Positions 8,380 through 17,297 are shown, numbered from the stretch's first letter. The stretch: DNA of 64,000 nt from Rhodohalobacter barkolensis (GCF_002834295.1 NZ_PISP01000005.1:1-64000), one strand, 5' to 3'. The notes: generated from the letters alone by a model not told the origin. Numbers and translations are program-made.

Positions 8380-9542
8380 TTCAGGATACAGAGACGCTAA
8401 AATCGAATGCTATTGGTTCGAAAAGAATTCAGCACGTGGGATCAGATTCATCCGAAGGTCCCATTGTTGTGTTGTTTGTAGGTCTCCACGGAAATGAAAC
8501 CGCAGGCGTAAAAGCTGTAGATAGAGTAATCGGCAGTTTATTGAAAGAGAGTCATATCGTGAATGGTTCGCTGTATGCCATTACGGGAAATATGGAAGCT
8601 CTCTCCCAAGGTGTGAGATATGTTGACACAGATCTGAACAGATTATGGGAAAAATTCAATACCGAACAAGATTTCTCGCTTTCGAATCAACAGAATGAAT
8701 CAACACCGGTTGAGCATCTGGAGAGCCTGAGCATAAAATCTGCGATTGAAGATATTCTTTCAAAACACAATCAGCATCATCAAGAAATTATTTTTGCCGA
8801 TCTGCACACCACCTCTTCCGAAAGTTGCGCCTTTATATTATTGAACGATACCCTGGCCAACAGGTCAGTAGCCAGGAAATTTCCTGTACCTCAAATACTC
8901 GGGATTGAGGAGAGCATCCATGGTACGCTTTTAAGCTATATCAACAATCTGGGTTATCGCGCAATTGGATTTGAGGCCGGTGCACATACATCCAGGAATT
9001 CCGTAATTCGTAGTGAAGCGTTCATTATGCTTCTCTTGCACTACAATGATATGATAAAGCTCGAAGAGACTGAACTGAGTGAATATGAAACAAAAATCAG
9101 GGCATATTCAGATGTGCCAGACACCTATTTTGATATTCGATATCATCACATTATTGATGATTCTGAAACGTTCAGTATGATGCCGGGATTCAAAAATTTT
9201 GATCCTGTTGATATAGGTACGCCACTTGCTTATCACGATAATAAATTGGTCAAAGCCCCCGAAACGGGCAGAATTTTTATGCCGCTCTATCAGAAGAGAG
9301 GTAACGACGGGTTTTTAATTATCAAAAAAGTATCGCCTTTTTGGTTAACACTATCTGCCTGGCTCCGACAAAGTTTTATACACAGTATCTTAAAGTTTCT
9401 TCCCGGTGTCAGAAAAGTAGATCATCAGACGTTCGAGATCAATCGGGATGTGGCGATGTTTCTTGTTAAAAAAATCTTCCACCTATTGGGATATCGGGTT
9501 ACGGAGAAGGACAGCAGTACTTTTGTGTGCTATCGTCGCTGA
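8376..9542 (+). CDS. Succinylglutamate desuccinylase/aspartoacylase family zinc deacylase
   Basis: A 388-residue metallo-carboxypeptidase-fold enzyme. Zinc ligands are visible in GLHGNETAGVKA (His and Glu) and DLHTTSSE (His), with a conserved substrate Arg-like position in DTDLNRLW. Family members remove an acyl group from an amino acid, for example N-succinylglutamate or N-acetylaspartate. The ATG at 8376 overlaps the upstream stop; a TTG 24 bases earlier is possible but unnecessary. Coupling to two gamma-glutamyl-ligase-like genes suggests removal of a protecting acyl group from their product or substrate. That is inference; no arginine-succinyl pathway genes lie nearby. Confidence 0.82.
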   Translation: MIQDTETLKSNAIGSKRIQHVGSDSSEGPIVVLFVGLHGNETAGVKAVDRVIGSLLKESHIVNGSLYAITGNMEALSQGVRYVDTDLNRLWEKFNTEQDFSLSNQQNESTPVEHLESLSIKSAIEDILSKHNQHHQEIIFADLHTTSSESCAFILLNDTLANRSVARKFPVPQILGIEESIHGTLLSYINNLGYRAIGFEAGAHTSRNSVIRSEAFIMLLLHYNDMIKLEETELSEYETKIRAYSDVPDTYFDIRYHHIIDDSETFSMMPGFKNFDPVDIGTPLAYHDNKLVKAPETGRIFMPLYQKRGNDGFLIIKKVSPFWLTLSAWLRQSFIHSILKFLPGVRKVDHQTFEINRDVAMFLVKKIFHLLGYRVTEKDSSTFVCYRR

Positions 9543-9557
9543 GAACTCTACTGCTTT

Positions 9558-9571
9558 AACTGAGCTCAGTT
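9558..9571. repeat. 14-bp perfect palindrome upstream of scpB
   Basis: AACTGAGCTCAGTT is self-complementary over its whole length. It lies 15 bases after the deacylase stop and about 105 bases before scpB. It could be an operator or the tip of a weak terminator; neither is established. Confidence 0.4.
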
Positions 9572-9677
9572 TCTGAATGCTTGAGTGGGTGCATGGGTGA
9601 GGATCCACTTTTTCCTTTTTGTAATTCACGGTATCTTCTTAATTCAAAGATCACTACATAATGTTTAAACCCTGATC

Positions 9678-10457
9678 ATGTTAGATTTTCGATTTGTTGA
9701 CGGTACGCGGCTAACCTCTGTCGTTGAAGCACTGATTTTTGCCAGCCCTGATCCAATTCCATGGGATAAACTATCTTCTATTATTCATGAAAGTGAAGAG
9801 GAGGTTGAACCGGATGAAAGGGTGATTGAACGTATAGTTGATCAGCTGAACAGCCGTTACGAGGAGAATGACCTGAGCTTCAGAATAGAAAAGACCGGCG
9901 GTGGATATACATTTGTAACTCAGCCACGATTCCATCCATGGCTCAGTATTTTTCAGCACGAAAATGCCTATCGAAAACTCTCTCAGTCGGCCATCGAAAC
10001 ACTGGCCATTGTAGCGTATCGCCAGCCTATAACAAAACCGGAAGTGGATCAGATTAGGGGCGTGGATTCGGGGTATATTTTACGGCAGCTTTTGGAAAAG
10101 ATGCTGGTTAAAGTTTCAGGCCGTGCCGATTCTCCGGGAAAACCGCTGCTCTATAAAACCACCGACTATTTTCTGAAGCATTTTGGGATCAACTCCGTGA
10201 CGGAACTTCCAAAACCTCGCGAAATTGACGAAATCCTGAAGGATGACGACATGGCTGAACACCGCAGATTGCTGATGGAGCGGCAAATGGAGATTGATGA
10301 AAGCGATGAGGCCGATGAGATTCTGGAAGAGTTTCTGGAGAAGTTTAATGAAGATGATGAGTCACCCAATGATAATGGAGGGCAAACAACAGATGATCAA
10401 GAGGGTGAATCAGATGAGGTAAGTGGTGAGCAGGATGAGCCAAAACAGGGGGATTGA
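9678..10457 (+). CDS. scpB: Segregation and condensation protein B
   Basis: A 259-residue ScpB. Two winged-helix domains span about 10-175, with family motifs VVEALIFASPDPI, LSQSAIETLAIVAYRQPITK and IRGVDSGYILRQLLEK. ScpB forms a complex with ScpA and Smc that compacts and segregates the nucleoid. The C-terminal 60 residues or so form a very acidic tail (runs of Asp/Glu) longer than in model ScpB proteins, a common trait in this phylum. No scpA is adjacent. It appears monocistronic, and the next operon has its own palindromic operator. Confidence 0.93.
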   Translation: MLDFRFVDGTRLTSVVEALIFASPDPIPWDKLSSIIHESEEEVEPDERVIERIVDQLNSRYEENDLSFRIEKTGGGYTFVTQPRFHPWLSIFQHENAYRKLSQSAIETLAIVAYRQPITKPEVDQIRGVDSGYILRQLLEKMLVKVSGRADSPGKPLLYKTTDYFLKHFGINSVTELPKPREIDEILKDDDMAEHRRLLMERQMEIDESDEADEILEEFLEKFNEDDESPNDNGGQTTDDQEGESDEVSGEQDEPKQGD

Positions 10458-10471
10458 AATTGTCATTGAAA

Positions 10472-10497
10472 AGTGTGTATTTTAGTACACACTAAAA
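10472..10497. promoter_or_regulatory. Double palindrome, probable operator of the merC-like operon
   Basis: Two nested inverted repeats overlap: AGTGTGTA (10472-10479) with TACACACT (10486-10493), and TTTTAGT (10480-10486) with ACTAAAA (10491-10497). No T-run follows, and the site ends about 22 bases before the merC-like start, so an operator is more likely than a terminator. The core TTTAGT-N4-ACTAAA (10481-10496) recurs upstream of the TonB receptor gene at 12450-12465. Confidence 0.65.
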
Positions 10498-10519
10498 TCA
10501 AGACTCAAACATAAAATCC

Positions 10520-10963
10520 TTGTCTGAAAAAAGTATCACAGCATCAGTTCTGTGGGATCGGTTTGGCATCAGTGTTTCTGTAATCTGTGCCATTCATTGC
10601 CTTTTTGTACCTATAATTGCTGCGCTGTTGCCACTGACATCGTTATCACCTGTACTGCACGATTGGGCTCATCCGGTATTTATTCTTTTAATTGCCCCGA
10701 CGATATACTATGCATCCCGAAGAAGTCACTACGACTCTAAAATTGTTCGCTATCTTGGGGCCGGCTTCTTGCTAATCACTTTCGGGTGGCTTCTCGGCCA
10801 CTTCTGGATTGGGTATTGGTTCGAAACTACGACAACATTTATAGGAAGTATACTTCTGATAGTGGGGCACTGGAAAAATTATAAGCACCATCGAACCTGT
10901 AAGGTTGCATCACATAAACATCACCCGGTTGCTGAGGAAGAAAATAAAATACATTCATCATGA
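10520..10963 (+). CDS. MerC-like four-helix membrane protein
   Basis: A 147-residue membrane protein of the MerC family. It has four hydrophobic segments (about 15-40, 48-66, 76-94, 98-118). The hallmark Cys pair of MerC is partly seen as ICAIHCLFVPI (two Cys in the first helix, followed by proline). The C-terminal tail is rich in His (KNYKHHRT, SHKHHPV) and may bind metal. Classical MerC imports Hg(II); chromosomal MerC-like proteins in this phylum are not tied to mercury. The start is TTG at 10520 because no ATG is available nearby. It overlaps the next gene by four bases (ATGA). Confidence 0.82.
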   Translation: MSEKSITASVLWDRFGISVSVICAIHCLFVPIIAALLPLTSLSPVLHDWAHPVFILLIAPTIYYASRRSHYDSKIVRYLGAGFLLITFGWLLGHFWIGYWFETTTTFIGSILLIVGHWKNYKHHRTCKVASHKHHPVAEEENKIHSS

Positions 10964-11292
10964 AAAGACTCAATTTCACACTGGATAATTCAACCGTTGA
11001 ACTGCTGAGTAAACTTGCTGATAAATTTTATGAGGGCAATAAGTCTCAGACAGTACGTGCTGCCCTCGAAAGTTTAGCAACACATCAAAATCATGACGGA
11101 TGGGTAATCAGCGGGTATACGCCTATAAAAACTGATCATGAAGTGAATTGCCACACTTGCGGTACATCGAAACATGAGGGAGAGATTCTGTTTAAGCCGG
11201 TTTTTGAGAGAGGAAGCAGTCCGAAGGCCATTCGTGAAATTCCAAGCGAGGAGTGGGTTGAGTGCTCGGTTTGTGTTGAGAGTCAACCCTAA
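10960..11292 (+). CDS. Ribbon-helix-helix regulator with two CxxC pairs
   Basis: A 110-residue protein. Residues 1-45 read as a ribbon-helix-helix DNA-binding domain (KRLNFTLDNSTVELLSKLAD, then NKSQTVRAALESL). Residues 60-110 contain CHTC and CSVC, spaced about 45 residues apart, with His residues close by (DHEVNCHTC, SKHEGE), so a zinc or other metal site is likely. It is coupled to the merC-like gene by an ATGA overlap. A metal-sensing repressor of its own operon acting at the 10472-10497 palindrome is the simplest reading. RHH plus metal site recalls NikR in concept, but the C-terminal part is not the NikR ACT domain. Confidence 0.72.
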   Translation: MKRLNFTLDNSTVELLSKLADKFYEGNKSQTVRAALESLATHQNHDGWVISGYTPIKTDHEVNCHTCGTSKHEGEILFKPVFERGSSPKAIREIPSEEWVECSVCVESQP

Positions 11293-11585
11293 TAACTTAT
11301 GTCCAGAATTACCTGATATGAGATCGTCGTAGGTATAACTTGGTGACGCACTTGAAAGGCATAATTGATTAACCGTAATTGTGAAGGCCGTCAAAAAATC
11401 CAAAAGGTAATTGCAGATTTTTTGAGAACATCGGGTAAATAGCATCTGGTGGGATGTACTTGACAGGTAGATTGTGAGGGTCCGGATCATTCTTCGAAGT
11501 AGTAATTGAACTGCTTTATATGCGATGTATGAAGATAAAGCAGGAAAGTCATTAAAAACATCGGCAAATAATTCATCTAAAAATT
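11293..11585. other. Intergenic region, no gene seen
   Basis: There are 293 bp without a convincing open frame on either strand; a 138-codon antisense frame crosses it but also runs through the RHH gene and has no family features. No terminator or RNA gene was recognised. Confidence 0.45.
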
Positions 11586-12332
11586 ATGAGCATGTACTCT
11601 ATTGACGACGTAATCCAAAAAATGGATGCAATTGTTGAACAGTGCAGCCGGGAAAATCTCCGTGCCGGTTATTTTGCCGTACTGTACCGGCTTGTAACGA
11701 TTTGCATCAAAGAGGAGATTGAGGCCGGTAATTTTGATGACAACGAGCGAATGGAAAAATTAGATACCATTTTCGCTCAGCGTTTTTTTGATGCGTTTGA
11801 TGCATACTATAACGATTCAGGAGATGAGTTAACTCAAAGCTGGCACCGGGCATTTGAAGCGGCTGAATCAAATCGATTTATCATAATGCAGCATCTGCTT
11901 CTTGGTATAAATGCCCACATCAATCTGGACCTTGGAATTGCAGCCGCACAGACGGTGGAGAGTGAAAACCTGGAAATCATTCACAATGATTACAACCGGA
12001 TCAACGCCATTCTTGCCTCACTTGTGGACGATGTTACCTCGAATATAAGCGGGATCTCTCTATTCTTTGGTCCGATGATTCGTTTAGCTCATGGAGCTGA
12101 TGAGATGTTGGTCAATTTCAGCATTGTTGTTGCTCGGGATGGTGCCTGGGAATTTGCACATAAATATCTAACAGCAGAGGATAAAGAACTCGCCATCCAA
12201 AAAAGGGATGCTAAAATCGCTGACCTGGCAAAACGCCTTACTCAAACCGGGCCGTTTGTTTCTTTCATCATCAAGATCATTCGATGGGGAGAATTCCGTT
12301 CGCTGCAAACCAATCTGGTTCGTATGATCTGA
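11586..12332 (+). CDS. DUF5995 family protein
   Basis: A 248-residue soluble, helical protein that matches the DUF5995 pattern: an N-terminal helix (IDDVIQKMDAIVEQC), the segment FAVLYRLVTICIKEEIEAG, and the conserved LLGINAHINLDLGIAAAQT. The function of the family is not known. The conserved His and Asp in NAHINLDLG could be a metal or catalytic site, which is speculation. A second ATG two codons in is an alternative start. It lies between the merC/RHH operon and the TonB receptor but has no visible operator of that type. Confidence 0.75.
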   Translation: MSMYSIDDVIQKMDAIVEQCSRENLRAGYFAVLYRLVTICIKEEIEAGNFDDNERMEKLDTIFAQRFFDAFDAYYNDSGDELTQSWHRAFEAAESNRFIIMQHLLLGINAHINLDLGIAAAQTVESENLEIIHNDYNRINAILASLVDDVTSNISGISLFFGPMIRLAHGADEMLVNFSIVVARDGAWEFAHKYLTAEDKELAIQKRDAKIADLAKRLTQTGPFVSFIIKIIRWGEFRSLQTNLVRMI

Positions 12333-12449
12333 TGGGTAGGGCTTTTCTTATAGTCCGATAAATCATTGTTGACTTATCATCACTTCTACTCCCAATCTAA
12401 ATGGTATGGTTTTATTTCTATGTTGTAAATTGATTTGGATAACTATAAA

Positions 12450-12465
12450 TTTAGTCTTGACTAAA
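12450..12465. promoter_or_regulatory. Palindrome TTTAGT-N4-ACTAAA upstream of the TonB receptor
   Basis: TTTAGTCTTGACTAAA has perfect 6-bp arms around a 4-bp centre and lies 29 bases before the receptor ATG. The arms and spacing are identical to the core palindrome at 10481-10496 in front of the merC/RHH operon. It is likely a shared operator; the binding regulator (the RHH protein, or a Fur- or DtxR-family protein) is not known. Confidence 0.65.
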
Positions 12466-12494
12466 AATTAAGTTATTCAAATAAATACATAGTT

Positions 12495-14738
12495 ATGAGC
12501 AGCAACCATAAGATGAATTTTACTGTTTCTGTAATGATCTTTATTGTCAATATTATTCTTTTATCAGGGATAGAAATATCGGAAGCAAACCCTGTAGATT
12601 TAGATTTGTCTGGGAAAATTGTGGAAGAGTCTACTTCAGAGCCAATCCCCGGTGCCACTGTAATTTTGGCGGAGGATGATTTGGGAATTTCGGCGGATAG
12701 AAATGGAGAATTTGAATTTACGGATTTGGAGGAGGGTGTTTATACCCTAATCATATCTTCAGTTGGTTTTAAAACCGTAAACCGTAAGGTTGAATTTCCT
12801 GCGGAGAATAATCTTCTGATTGAGATGGAAATCGAGACTATACAGTCTGATGACGTAATCGTAACCAGCTCTCCAATTGGCCGAAATATTCAATATCAAC
12901 CGGCACAATCGTTGAATGCGGAGATGCTTCAGCAAAAAGCTGCTCCCAGCCTCGGTGAAATTCTGGACGGAACTCCGGGAGTGACAACTCGATCATTTGG
13001 CTCTGCGCCTGCACGTCCGGTTATTCGGGGATTTGACGGTGACCGGGTGCTGGTGATGCAGAACGGAGAGAGGATGGGAGATCTTTCTGGAACGGCGGTC
13101 GATCACGCCGTGGCTCTTGATCCGCTGGCGATGGATCGGGTGGAGGTAATTCGGGGACCGGCCAGCTTGCTCTACGGTTCAAGTGCAATCGGGGGAGTGG
13201 TGAATATGTTTAGTAACGATATGCCGCGAGAATGGGAAAACGGTACATCATCTTCAATGGCCAGCCACGCTTCAACGGTGAACAAAATGGGGGCTGGTCT
13301 TCTTCGCACACAATACGGTACGGATCGTTTTGCAGTAACAGGCCGAATGATTTACCGGGATGGTGGCGACCTCAGTACACCCGATGGCAGACTTTCGGAT
13401 ACTGCAATACAGAATATCAGTTTTGGCGGTGGCGTCGGCTACCGAATCGGTGACTTTGAAACCGGTCTGTCCATATCGGGAATGGACTACACCTATGGCT
13501 TACCGGAATCGATTGATGACCCAAATGAATCCATTGAGATACGAATGAACCGCACAAATTTTCAAAGTATCTCTACAATGAAGTTGAGCCGGTTTATTGA
13601 TCATGCCGAGCTGCGTCTTCATATCAGCGATTACAAACATGATGAATTTGAAATAGGGAGACAGGACGAGGAGATCACGGAGAATATTGGGATCTCATTT
13701 GCACAGCAATCGTTAAGCAGTTCGCTGGTGTTGAGGCACCGGCCGGTTGGAAAACTGGAGGGAGCAGTTGGCCTGAGTTTTAACTACTCAGAAATTGAAG
13801 TGGGTGGAGGGGATGCCCTTACTCCCAATGCCAACGGCTATTTTGTTGCAGGGTATCTCTATGAAGAGCTGAGTCTTACCAATTCTCTGACTTTGAAAGC
13901 CGGTACTCGTCTGGAGTTTAAAGAGACGTTTGTGACAACCAACGAACTTTTTACCAATGCAGCTGATTTTGAGAATCGAACAGATCTGATCGTATCAGGT
14001 GCAGTGGGGCTGAATTATTCTCCGTCATCCAATTGGACTGCCGGTCTGCAATTTGCAAGAGCCTACCGTACTCCAACCATTGAGGAGCTCTACTCCTTTG
14101 CACCTCATGCCGCAGCCGGTTCATTTGATATTGGGGATGCATCGCTGAAGAATGAATTCAGTTTAGGTGCGGATACTTTTGTTGAGTACAGTTCAAACCG
14201 TGTATCCGGACAGTTTTCACTCTTCGCCAACAAAATTGATCATTTTGTGGACTTTTCGCCGACAAGAGAGACGCACCAACCTTCCGGACTTCCGGTTTTT
14301 GAGTACCGGTCAAAGGATGCGTTGATGTACGGTTTTGAATTTACTACCGATATGCGTCTTTCAGATAACTGGATCGCGAGTCTGGGGTTTGATTACGTGA
14401 GAGGACGGGAGCGATCGGGAGACCGGGACAACCTCACGTTTATTCCACCGTTCAGAACAAGTATTGAGGTGAAGTACGACAATGGATCATTCTATGCAGG
14501 GCCACGTGTCAGAGTTGTGAATAAGCAGAAGAAGGTCGCTCCGAATGAAGAACCCACGGATGGATATCTTCTGATTGGGGCAGATGCCGGGTATCGCTTT
14601 GGGAAAGGCTTAACGTTTAGTTTGCGCCTCGACAATCTTTTGAATGAGCGATACCGCGATCACCTGAGCCGGGTTGAAAACCGCGACGCTCCCATGCCGG
14701 GCCGAAATCTGAATGTGATGTTACGATGGGAGTTTTGA
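12495..14738 (+). CDS. TonB-dependent outer-membrane receptor, ZnuD-like
   Basis: A 747-residue receptor. It has a signal peptide of about 32 residues, a carboxypeptidase-regulatory-like domain at about 37-110 (ESTSEPIPGATVILAEDD, GEFEFTDLEEGVYTLIISS), a plug at about 115-235 (GEILDGTPGVTTRSFG, RPVIRGFDGDRVLVMQNG, VEVIRGPASLLYGSSAIGG) and a barrel to the C-terminus ending in LRWEF. The plug closely resembles that of ZnuD zinc receptors and related iron-complex receptors, but the His-rich loop of ZnuD is not evident, so the substrate is uncertain. The operator-like palindrome just upstream supports metal regulation. It would work with TonB-ExbBD encoded elsewhere. Confidence 0.85.
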   Translation: MSSNHKMNFTVSVMIFIVNIILLSGIEISEANPVDLDLSGKIVEESTSEPIPGATVILAEDDLGISADRNGEFEFTDLEEGVYTLIISSVGFKTVNRKVEFPAENNLLIEMEIETIQSDDVIVTSSPIGRNIQYQPAQSLNAEMLQQKAAPSLGEILDGTPGVTTRSFGSAPARPVIRGFDGDRVLVMQNGERMGDLSGTAVDHAVALDPLAMDRVEVIRGPASLLYGSSAIGGVVNMFSNDMPREWENGTSSSMASHASTVNKMGAGLLRTQYGTDRFAVTGRMIYRDGGDLSTPDGRLSDTAIQNISFGGGVGYRIGDFETGLSISGMDYTYGLPESIDDPNESIEIRMNRTNFQSISTMKLSRFIDHAELRLHISDYKHDEFEIGRQDEEITENIGISFAQQSLSSSLVLRHRPVGKLEGAVGLSFNYSEIEVGGGDALTPNANGYFVAGYLYEELSLTNSLTLKAGTRLEFKETFVTTNELFTNAADFENRTDLIVSGAVGLNYSPSSNWTAGLQFARAYRTPTIEELYSFAPHAAAGSFDIGDASLKNEFSLGADTFVEYSSNRVSGQFSLFANKIDHFVDFSPTRETHQPSGLPVFEYRSKDALMYGFEFTTDMRLSDNWIASLGFDYVRGRERSGDRDNLTFIPPFRTSIEVKYDNGSFYAGPRVRVVNKQKKVAPNEEPTDGYLLIGADAGYRFGKGLTFSLRLDNLLNERYRDHLSRVENRDAPMPGRNLNVMLRWEF

Positions 14739-14755
14739 TATAGTTATTAATACCC

Positions 14756-14788
14756 AACCCTCCAAGGGTTTGGAACCCTTGGAGGGTT
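14756..14788. repeat. Palindromic repeat, copy 1 of the CCCTCCAAGGGTT family
   Basis: AACCCTCCAAGGGTT (14756-14770) and AACCCTTGGAGGGTT (14774-14788) form a perfect 15-bp hairpin with a 3-nt loop, 18 bases after the TonB receptor stop. It may act as a terminator but has only a short T-run. Related copies lie at 23619-23651 and 30146-30180, with a half copy at 30965-30980. Confidence 0.85.
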
Positions 14789-14937
14789 TCTAAAAGTGTT
14801 TGATATCAAAAAATTATATTGTTGATTGATTTTGAATGATAGCAGTACGATCAACATCGACTACGAAACCATAACTGTATGGTAAAATTGAGATCGTTAT
14901 TTTTCATATATAACTCAAAATTCAATCCTGCTCTAAT

Positions 14938-16890
14938 ATGAAAACTGTCATCCGAGTAATCATCTCAGCTCTGTTTTTCCAGCTTTTACTATTTACGAAT
15001 CCGGTCTTTTCTCAGCAGTGGACTGCCGCTCCTGAAATCATCGGAGAGGGATCGGATGATGATACAGTAATAGGTCGCGTTTTCCACGATGCCAATAAAA
15101 ACGGGTTGTTGGATCAAGGTGAAAAGGGAGTTGAAGGAGTACTGGTCTCAAATGGAGTGGATTGGGTGAGTACCGACGATGAAGGTGGATATGAAATCAA
15201 TGTCAAAGATGATATGAACCTGGCCATTGTACAACCTTCAGGGTGGCGGGTTCCAACCGACGAGCGGATGGTGCCCCAGTTTTTTTATATCTACAAAGAA
15301 GGAGGTACGGGTTATGATATGAGATTTGGCGGGCTGCCCGATACAGGCCCGGCCCCGGCAGAGGTTAATTTTCCGCTCACCCGTGAAAATACAGCCGACG
15401 ATTCGTTTACCTGCGCTGTGTTGGGCGACTCTCAGGCCTACTCCAATGAACAGGTGAGCTGGCTTCGAGATGGTGTGATAGCGGATGTTGTAGATGCAGG
15501 ACTGACGCCGGAAGATTGCATGATCTATCTCGGTGATGTTGTAGGCGACGACCTGGGACTGCTCGATCGGATCCTGAATATTTCGTCAGTAACGGGCCTG
15601 CCCCAATGGATGGTGATCGGAAATCACGATATCGACTTTGATGCGCGTACGAACGAAGATAAATCAGACAGCTGGCGTCGGATTTACGGGCCTAACTATT
15701 ATGCGTTTGAAAAAGGTGAGGTTCTGTTTGTTGCACTGGATAACGTCTACTATCCATGCGGAGAAGAGTCTGTGGCGGCCGGTCGGATGAATTGTGCGGA
15801 AGATCGCGGGCCAAGCTACAACGGACGGCTAACCGAGGAGCAGTTTGCCTGGCTTGAGGGTCTGGTAGATCGCACACCGGAGGATCGTCTGATCGTATTG
15901 ATGCACCACATCCCTTTTGTGTCATTTGTGGATGCGACAAGCGGACAGCACCAAACGGACGAACTTCATCGCATACATGATATTGTAGAGGGACGAAAGG
16001 CGCTCTCATTGTCAGGCCACACGCACGAACTGGAAAATTTGTCGCCCGGAGAGATCTTTGAAGGCTGGACTGAGCAGACCGGTATTGGTCCGTTGCCGTT
16101 TCGTCACATCATTGCTGGTGCAGCATCCGGTGCCTGGTACCGCGGTGATTTTAACGTGGATGGCGTACCCATGGCACTCCAGCGACTGGGCGCACCGATG
16201 GGATATCTGAACCTGGATTTTGAGGGGCCAGATTACAAAGAGACTTATATCGGTACCGGATTGAGCCGGGATCGTGGCCAGTGGATCGGCGTAAACACTC
16301 CCGGTTTTCGTCACTGGTTCAGCACTATTATGGATTGGGTTGGTCAGGACCGCAGCGAGAGGAACGAGGTGCCGCCGTACTCCATCAATGACTTGCCGGA
16401 CACTAAAATCCTGACCCCGGAAGATTTTGAAGAGGGTGTATGGCTGACAGCCAACGTTTGGGCCGGTTCTGCAGAAACACGAGTGGTTGCTGAGCTTCCC
16501 GACGGCACCGAACTCGAACTTACCCGTACCCAGGAAGGGGAGGGTGAAGGCGTTCGGACCGGTGCCGAATACGCTGATCCATTTGTAGTGGCACGCCAGC
16601 TATCGGTAGCGAGATTTGCATTTGAAAGTCAGCTTGGAGAGGAGAGAGCACAGGGTTTTGAGTTATTTCAGGGTTCACGATTTGGTCCGGCGCCGCCTCA
16701 GCCACAGGGATCCATCGCCGACCGAAATATGCACCTCTGGCGGGCAGACCTTCCTGAACTTCCAAATGGCGTACATTCCATCCGCATAACCAGCACCGAC
16801 CGCCATGGCAGAACCTTCACCGATACCATAACACTCGAAGTAATGGACATGCTCCCGCCAAAATACTGGCGCCATGAGCTATGGGAGTGA
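14938..16890 (+). CDS. Secreted calcineurin-like metallophosphoesterase with SdrD-like N-terminal domain
   Basis: A 650-residue exported protein. The signal peptide covers 1-25 (FTNPVFSQ). Residues about 41-95 resemble a Cna/SdrD B-type beta-sandwich (GRVFHDANKNGLLDQGEKG, DDEGGYEI). The phosphoesterase domain, about 155-400, shows all five metal motifs: AVLGDSQ, YLGDVVGDD, IGNHDIDF, LMHHIPF and LSGHTHE. Residues about 440-650 form a C-terminal beta-rich domain usual in this subfamily. It should hydrolyse phosphoesters outside the inner membrane; the substrate is unknown. It is monocistronic, with a 200-bp leader. Cys pairs within the catalytic domain (CGEESVAAGRMNC) may form a disulfide. Confidence 0.88.
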   Translation: MKTVIRVIISALFFQLLLFTNPVFSQQWTAAPEIIGEGSDDDTVIGRVFHDANKNGLLDQGEKGVEGVLVSNGVDWVSTDDEGGYEINVKDDMNLAIVQPSGWRVPTDERMVPQFFYIYKEGGTGYDMRFGGLPDTGPAPAEVNFPLTRENTADDSFTCAVLGDSQAYSNEQVSWLRDGVIADVVDAGLTPEDCMIYLGDVVGDDLGLLDRILNISSVTGLPQWMVIGNHDIDFDARTNEDKSDSWRRIYGPNYYAFEKGEVLFVALDNVYYPCGEESVAAGRMNCAEDRGPSYNGRLTEEQFAWLEGLVDRTPEDRLIVLMHHIPFVSFVDATSGQHQTDELHRIHDIVEGRKALSLSGHTHELENLSPGEIFEGWTEQTGIGPLPFRHIIAGAASGAWYRGDFNVDGVPMALQRLGAPMGYLNLDFEGPDYKETYIGTGLSRDRGQWIGVNTPGFRHWFSTIMDWVGQDRSERNEVPPYSINDLPDTKILTPEDFEEGVWLTANVWAGSAETRVVAELPDGTELELTRTQEGEGEGVRTGAEYADPFVVARQLSVARFAFESQLGEERAQGFELFQGSRFGPAPPQPQGSIADRNMHLWRADLPELPNGVHSIRITSTDRHGRTFTDTITLEVMDMLPPKYWRHELWE

Positions 16891-17297
16891 GGGAATTTCT
16901 ACCTATGGCATGCAGGCAGATGCAGTATTGAATCAGGCTCAGCCTGAAACTTCGTTCGATAATGAGTTTGTTCACGAATTTATAGTATCATCTCAGACCG
17001 GCGAAGAATCGAAAATTGATGAAGGAAGTAATCGCTCAATGAATTCAAGTATTGATTATTCAATCGTAAGGATCCTGAATGGTGAATCGAAGGGTGAAAA
17101 GAATTCGTCCGAAAGTTTTATTTGTATGCCTAAAGCCCCCGCCCAAAATTTTGATTTCTCGACGACTCAAAAACATCAAAGATTATCTATTCCAATTTTC
17201 ATATTTATCCGATAAGTTACCTACTAACACAATTTTATTTTAAGAAGCTTGCCTTACATAGTGCTGCTTCCAAATCACAACTTAAAGATTGATTTGT
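16891..17297. other. Intergenic region without a supported gene
   Basis: The 407 bp between the phosphoesterase and the S46 peptidase include a 113-codon open frame that overlaps the end of the phosphoesterase. Its composition (Ser, Glu, Asn) and lack of conserved motifs do not support coding. No terminator hairpin with a T-run was seen. Confidence 0.5.

Noticed and set aside
9584-9615. Weak stem AGTGG/CCACT with a following T-run after the deacylase gene
   Set aside because: Only five base pairs with a long loop; too weak to call a terminator.
16874-17215. 113-codon open frame after the phosphoesterase gene
   Set aside because: It overlaps the phosphoesterase end, has low-complexity composition and shows no conserved motif or ribosome site, so I treat it as non-coding.
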